Of a DNA stretch of 6,592 nt, positions 6,055-6,592 are shown piece after piece; the stretch's first letter is position 1, and each line of letters begins with the position of its first letter. Source of the DNA: Synergistes sp. (GTDB lineage: Bacteria > Synergistota > Synergistia > Synergistales > Synergistaceae); NCBI GenBank assembly GCA_016288355.1, contig JAEEYY010000111.1, positions 1 to 6,592 of the forward strand. Direction: 5' to 3'. Position numbers and translations under genes: made by a program. The notes beneath the pieces are model-generated. The model was not told the origin of the DNA. It did not search any database and worked only from the letters and a program-made list of their open reading frames with translations.

Positions 6055-6390
6055 TCAAAAGATCAGCTGCACCAGCAGCATGTATACGACCGTTCCTACG
6101 GCGATCGACAGCAACGTTTTCCCTTTCCAGAGGTGCAGCGCCACCGTGACCGCAATGCCGATCAGTTCCGGGATCCCATGGTTTCCTGTCAGGAACGAGA
6201 CATTTTTGAGGCAATAGACGACCAGCATGCCGAAGACGGCACATGGCAGCGCCCGGCCCAGATAGACGACAAAGGCCGGTGTCGGTTTGTTGGGAGAAAA
6301 GATCAAAAACGGCAGGAAGCGGGTCAGCATGGTCGCCGCCACACAAAGGGCGATGGTGATCATCTGCTGCGGCAGGGTCATCGGACTCAT
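6055..6390 (-). CDS. azlD: AzlD family branched-chain amino acid exporter subunit
   Basis: This 111-residue membrane protein is the small partner of AzlC; the pair exports branched-chain amino acids and analogues such as azaleucine in Bacillus subtilis. Family features are the N-terminal helix ending in TRFLPFLIF (23-31), the YLGRALPCAVFGMLVVYC block (43-60), HGIPELIGI (71-79) and a final helix, LLSIAVGTVVYMLLVQ. It has about four hydrophobic segments and the usual length. The frame is open further upstream, to 6558, but that part overlaps azlC and is not AzlD-like. The ATG at 6390-6388 overlaps the azlC stop as ATGA and has a GGTGGAG site 4-5 nt before it, the normal coupled arrangement. A second Met at codon 4 is a less likely start. 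It ends just before the bidirectional terminator and is the last gene of its operon. Confidence 0.92.
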   Translation of the reverse strand: MSPMTLPQQMITIALCVAATMLTRFLPFLIFSPNKPTPAFVVYLGRALPCAVFGMLVVYCLKNVSFLTGNHGIPELIGIAVTVALHLWKGKTLLSIAVGTVVYMLLVQLIF

Positions 6391-6592
6391 TCGCTCCACC
6401 CCCCTGCCCGTTCCAGCGGCCGGCGGAAGACCGTCAGCGCCGCTACGATCAGGATCATTGCCGGGACCAGGAAGGACTGGGCTCCGAAGAGCCACAGACA
6501 CAGTGCCGACGCGCCGATCCCGATGAGCCCGGTATAGTGTTTTTGTTCCTTCTTCCACTGAGTTAAGAAGATCACCACGAACATGGCCGTCA
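6387..6592 (-). CDS. azlC: AzlC family permease, C-terminal 67 residues (partial)
   Basis: Only the C-terminal part is present; the gene enters from the right edge. AzlC proteins are usually about 230-240 residues, so roughly 170 are missing. The visible part begins TAMFVVIFLTQW, the conserved end of an AzlC helix, followed by a short polar loop (KKEQKHYT), then the hydrophobic segments LIGIGASALCLWLFG and FLVPAMILIVAALTVF and a charged tail ending GGWSE. The TGA stop overlaps the azlD ATG (ATGA), which supports translational coupling and a joint exporter. The apparent Met at 6584 is internal, as the frame continues open to the window end. Confidence 0.9.
   Translation of the reverse strand, partial: TAMFVVIFLTQWKKEQKHYTGLIGIGASALCLWLFGAQSFLVPAMILIVAALTVFRRPLERAGGWSE

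Noticed and set aside
6391..6558. Possible 56-residue N-terminal extension of AzlD
   Set aside because: This stretch is the azlC coding region read in another frame; the ATGA overlap with a good ribosome binding site gives the normal AzlD length.

Overview
The window looks like ordinary chromosomal DNA of a GC-rich member of the Bacillota (Firmicutes), probably a gut-type Clostridia or Erysipelotrichia lineage. This is inferred from strong AGGAG-type ribosome binding sites, GTG and TTG starts, sigma-A-like promoters, compact hairpin-plus-T-run terminators, and the gene families present (AzlCD, a condensation-fold acyltransferase next to a zinc-ribbon gene, an iron-containing alcohol dehydrogenase). 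No taxonomic search was possible, so the class is unresolved. No RNA genes, CRISPR arrays, insertion sequences or phage genes were seen.

Layout. At the left edge, on the minus strand, a condensation/acetyltransferase-fold protein (59-1339, GTG start) is followed with no gap by the first 19 codons of a zinc-ribbon protein that runs off the window. A 175-bp divergent promoter region (1340-1514) separates these from a plus-strand operon. That operon holds a tryptophan synthase beta chain (1515-2780) and a chorismate mutase-shikimate kinase fusion (2832-3602), and ends at an imperfect hairpin terminator. Next is a monocistronic iron-containing alcohol dehydrogenase (3840-4967) with its own promoter, possible operator repeats and a very strong UUCG-loop terminator. 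A five-helix-like membrane protein of unknown function follows (5091-5996, TTG start), with its own candidate promoter. It is separated from the convergent minus-strand azlD/azlC pair (6055-6592, azlC partial) by a terminator that should work in both directions.

How the genes fit together. The trpB and CM-SK pair links three aromatic amino acid steps: shikimate phosphorylation, the chorismate branch towards Phe/Tyr, and the last step to Trp. No trpA or other trp gene lies nearby, so this TrpB may use free indole. The alcohol dehydrogenase has codon usage unlike its neighbours (AGA/AGG arginine, many GCT alanines), as expected for a very highly expressed fermentation enzyme. AzlCD is a branched-chain amino acid exporter. 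These units look like independent housekeeping transcription units, not one novel system. The observations most worth following are the domain fusion, the isolated trpB, the 12-nt match between the adh ribosome binding site and its own terminator stem, and the unassigned membrane protein.
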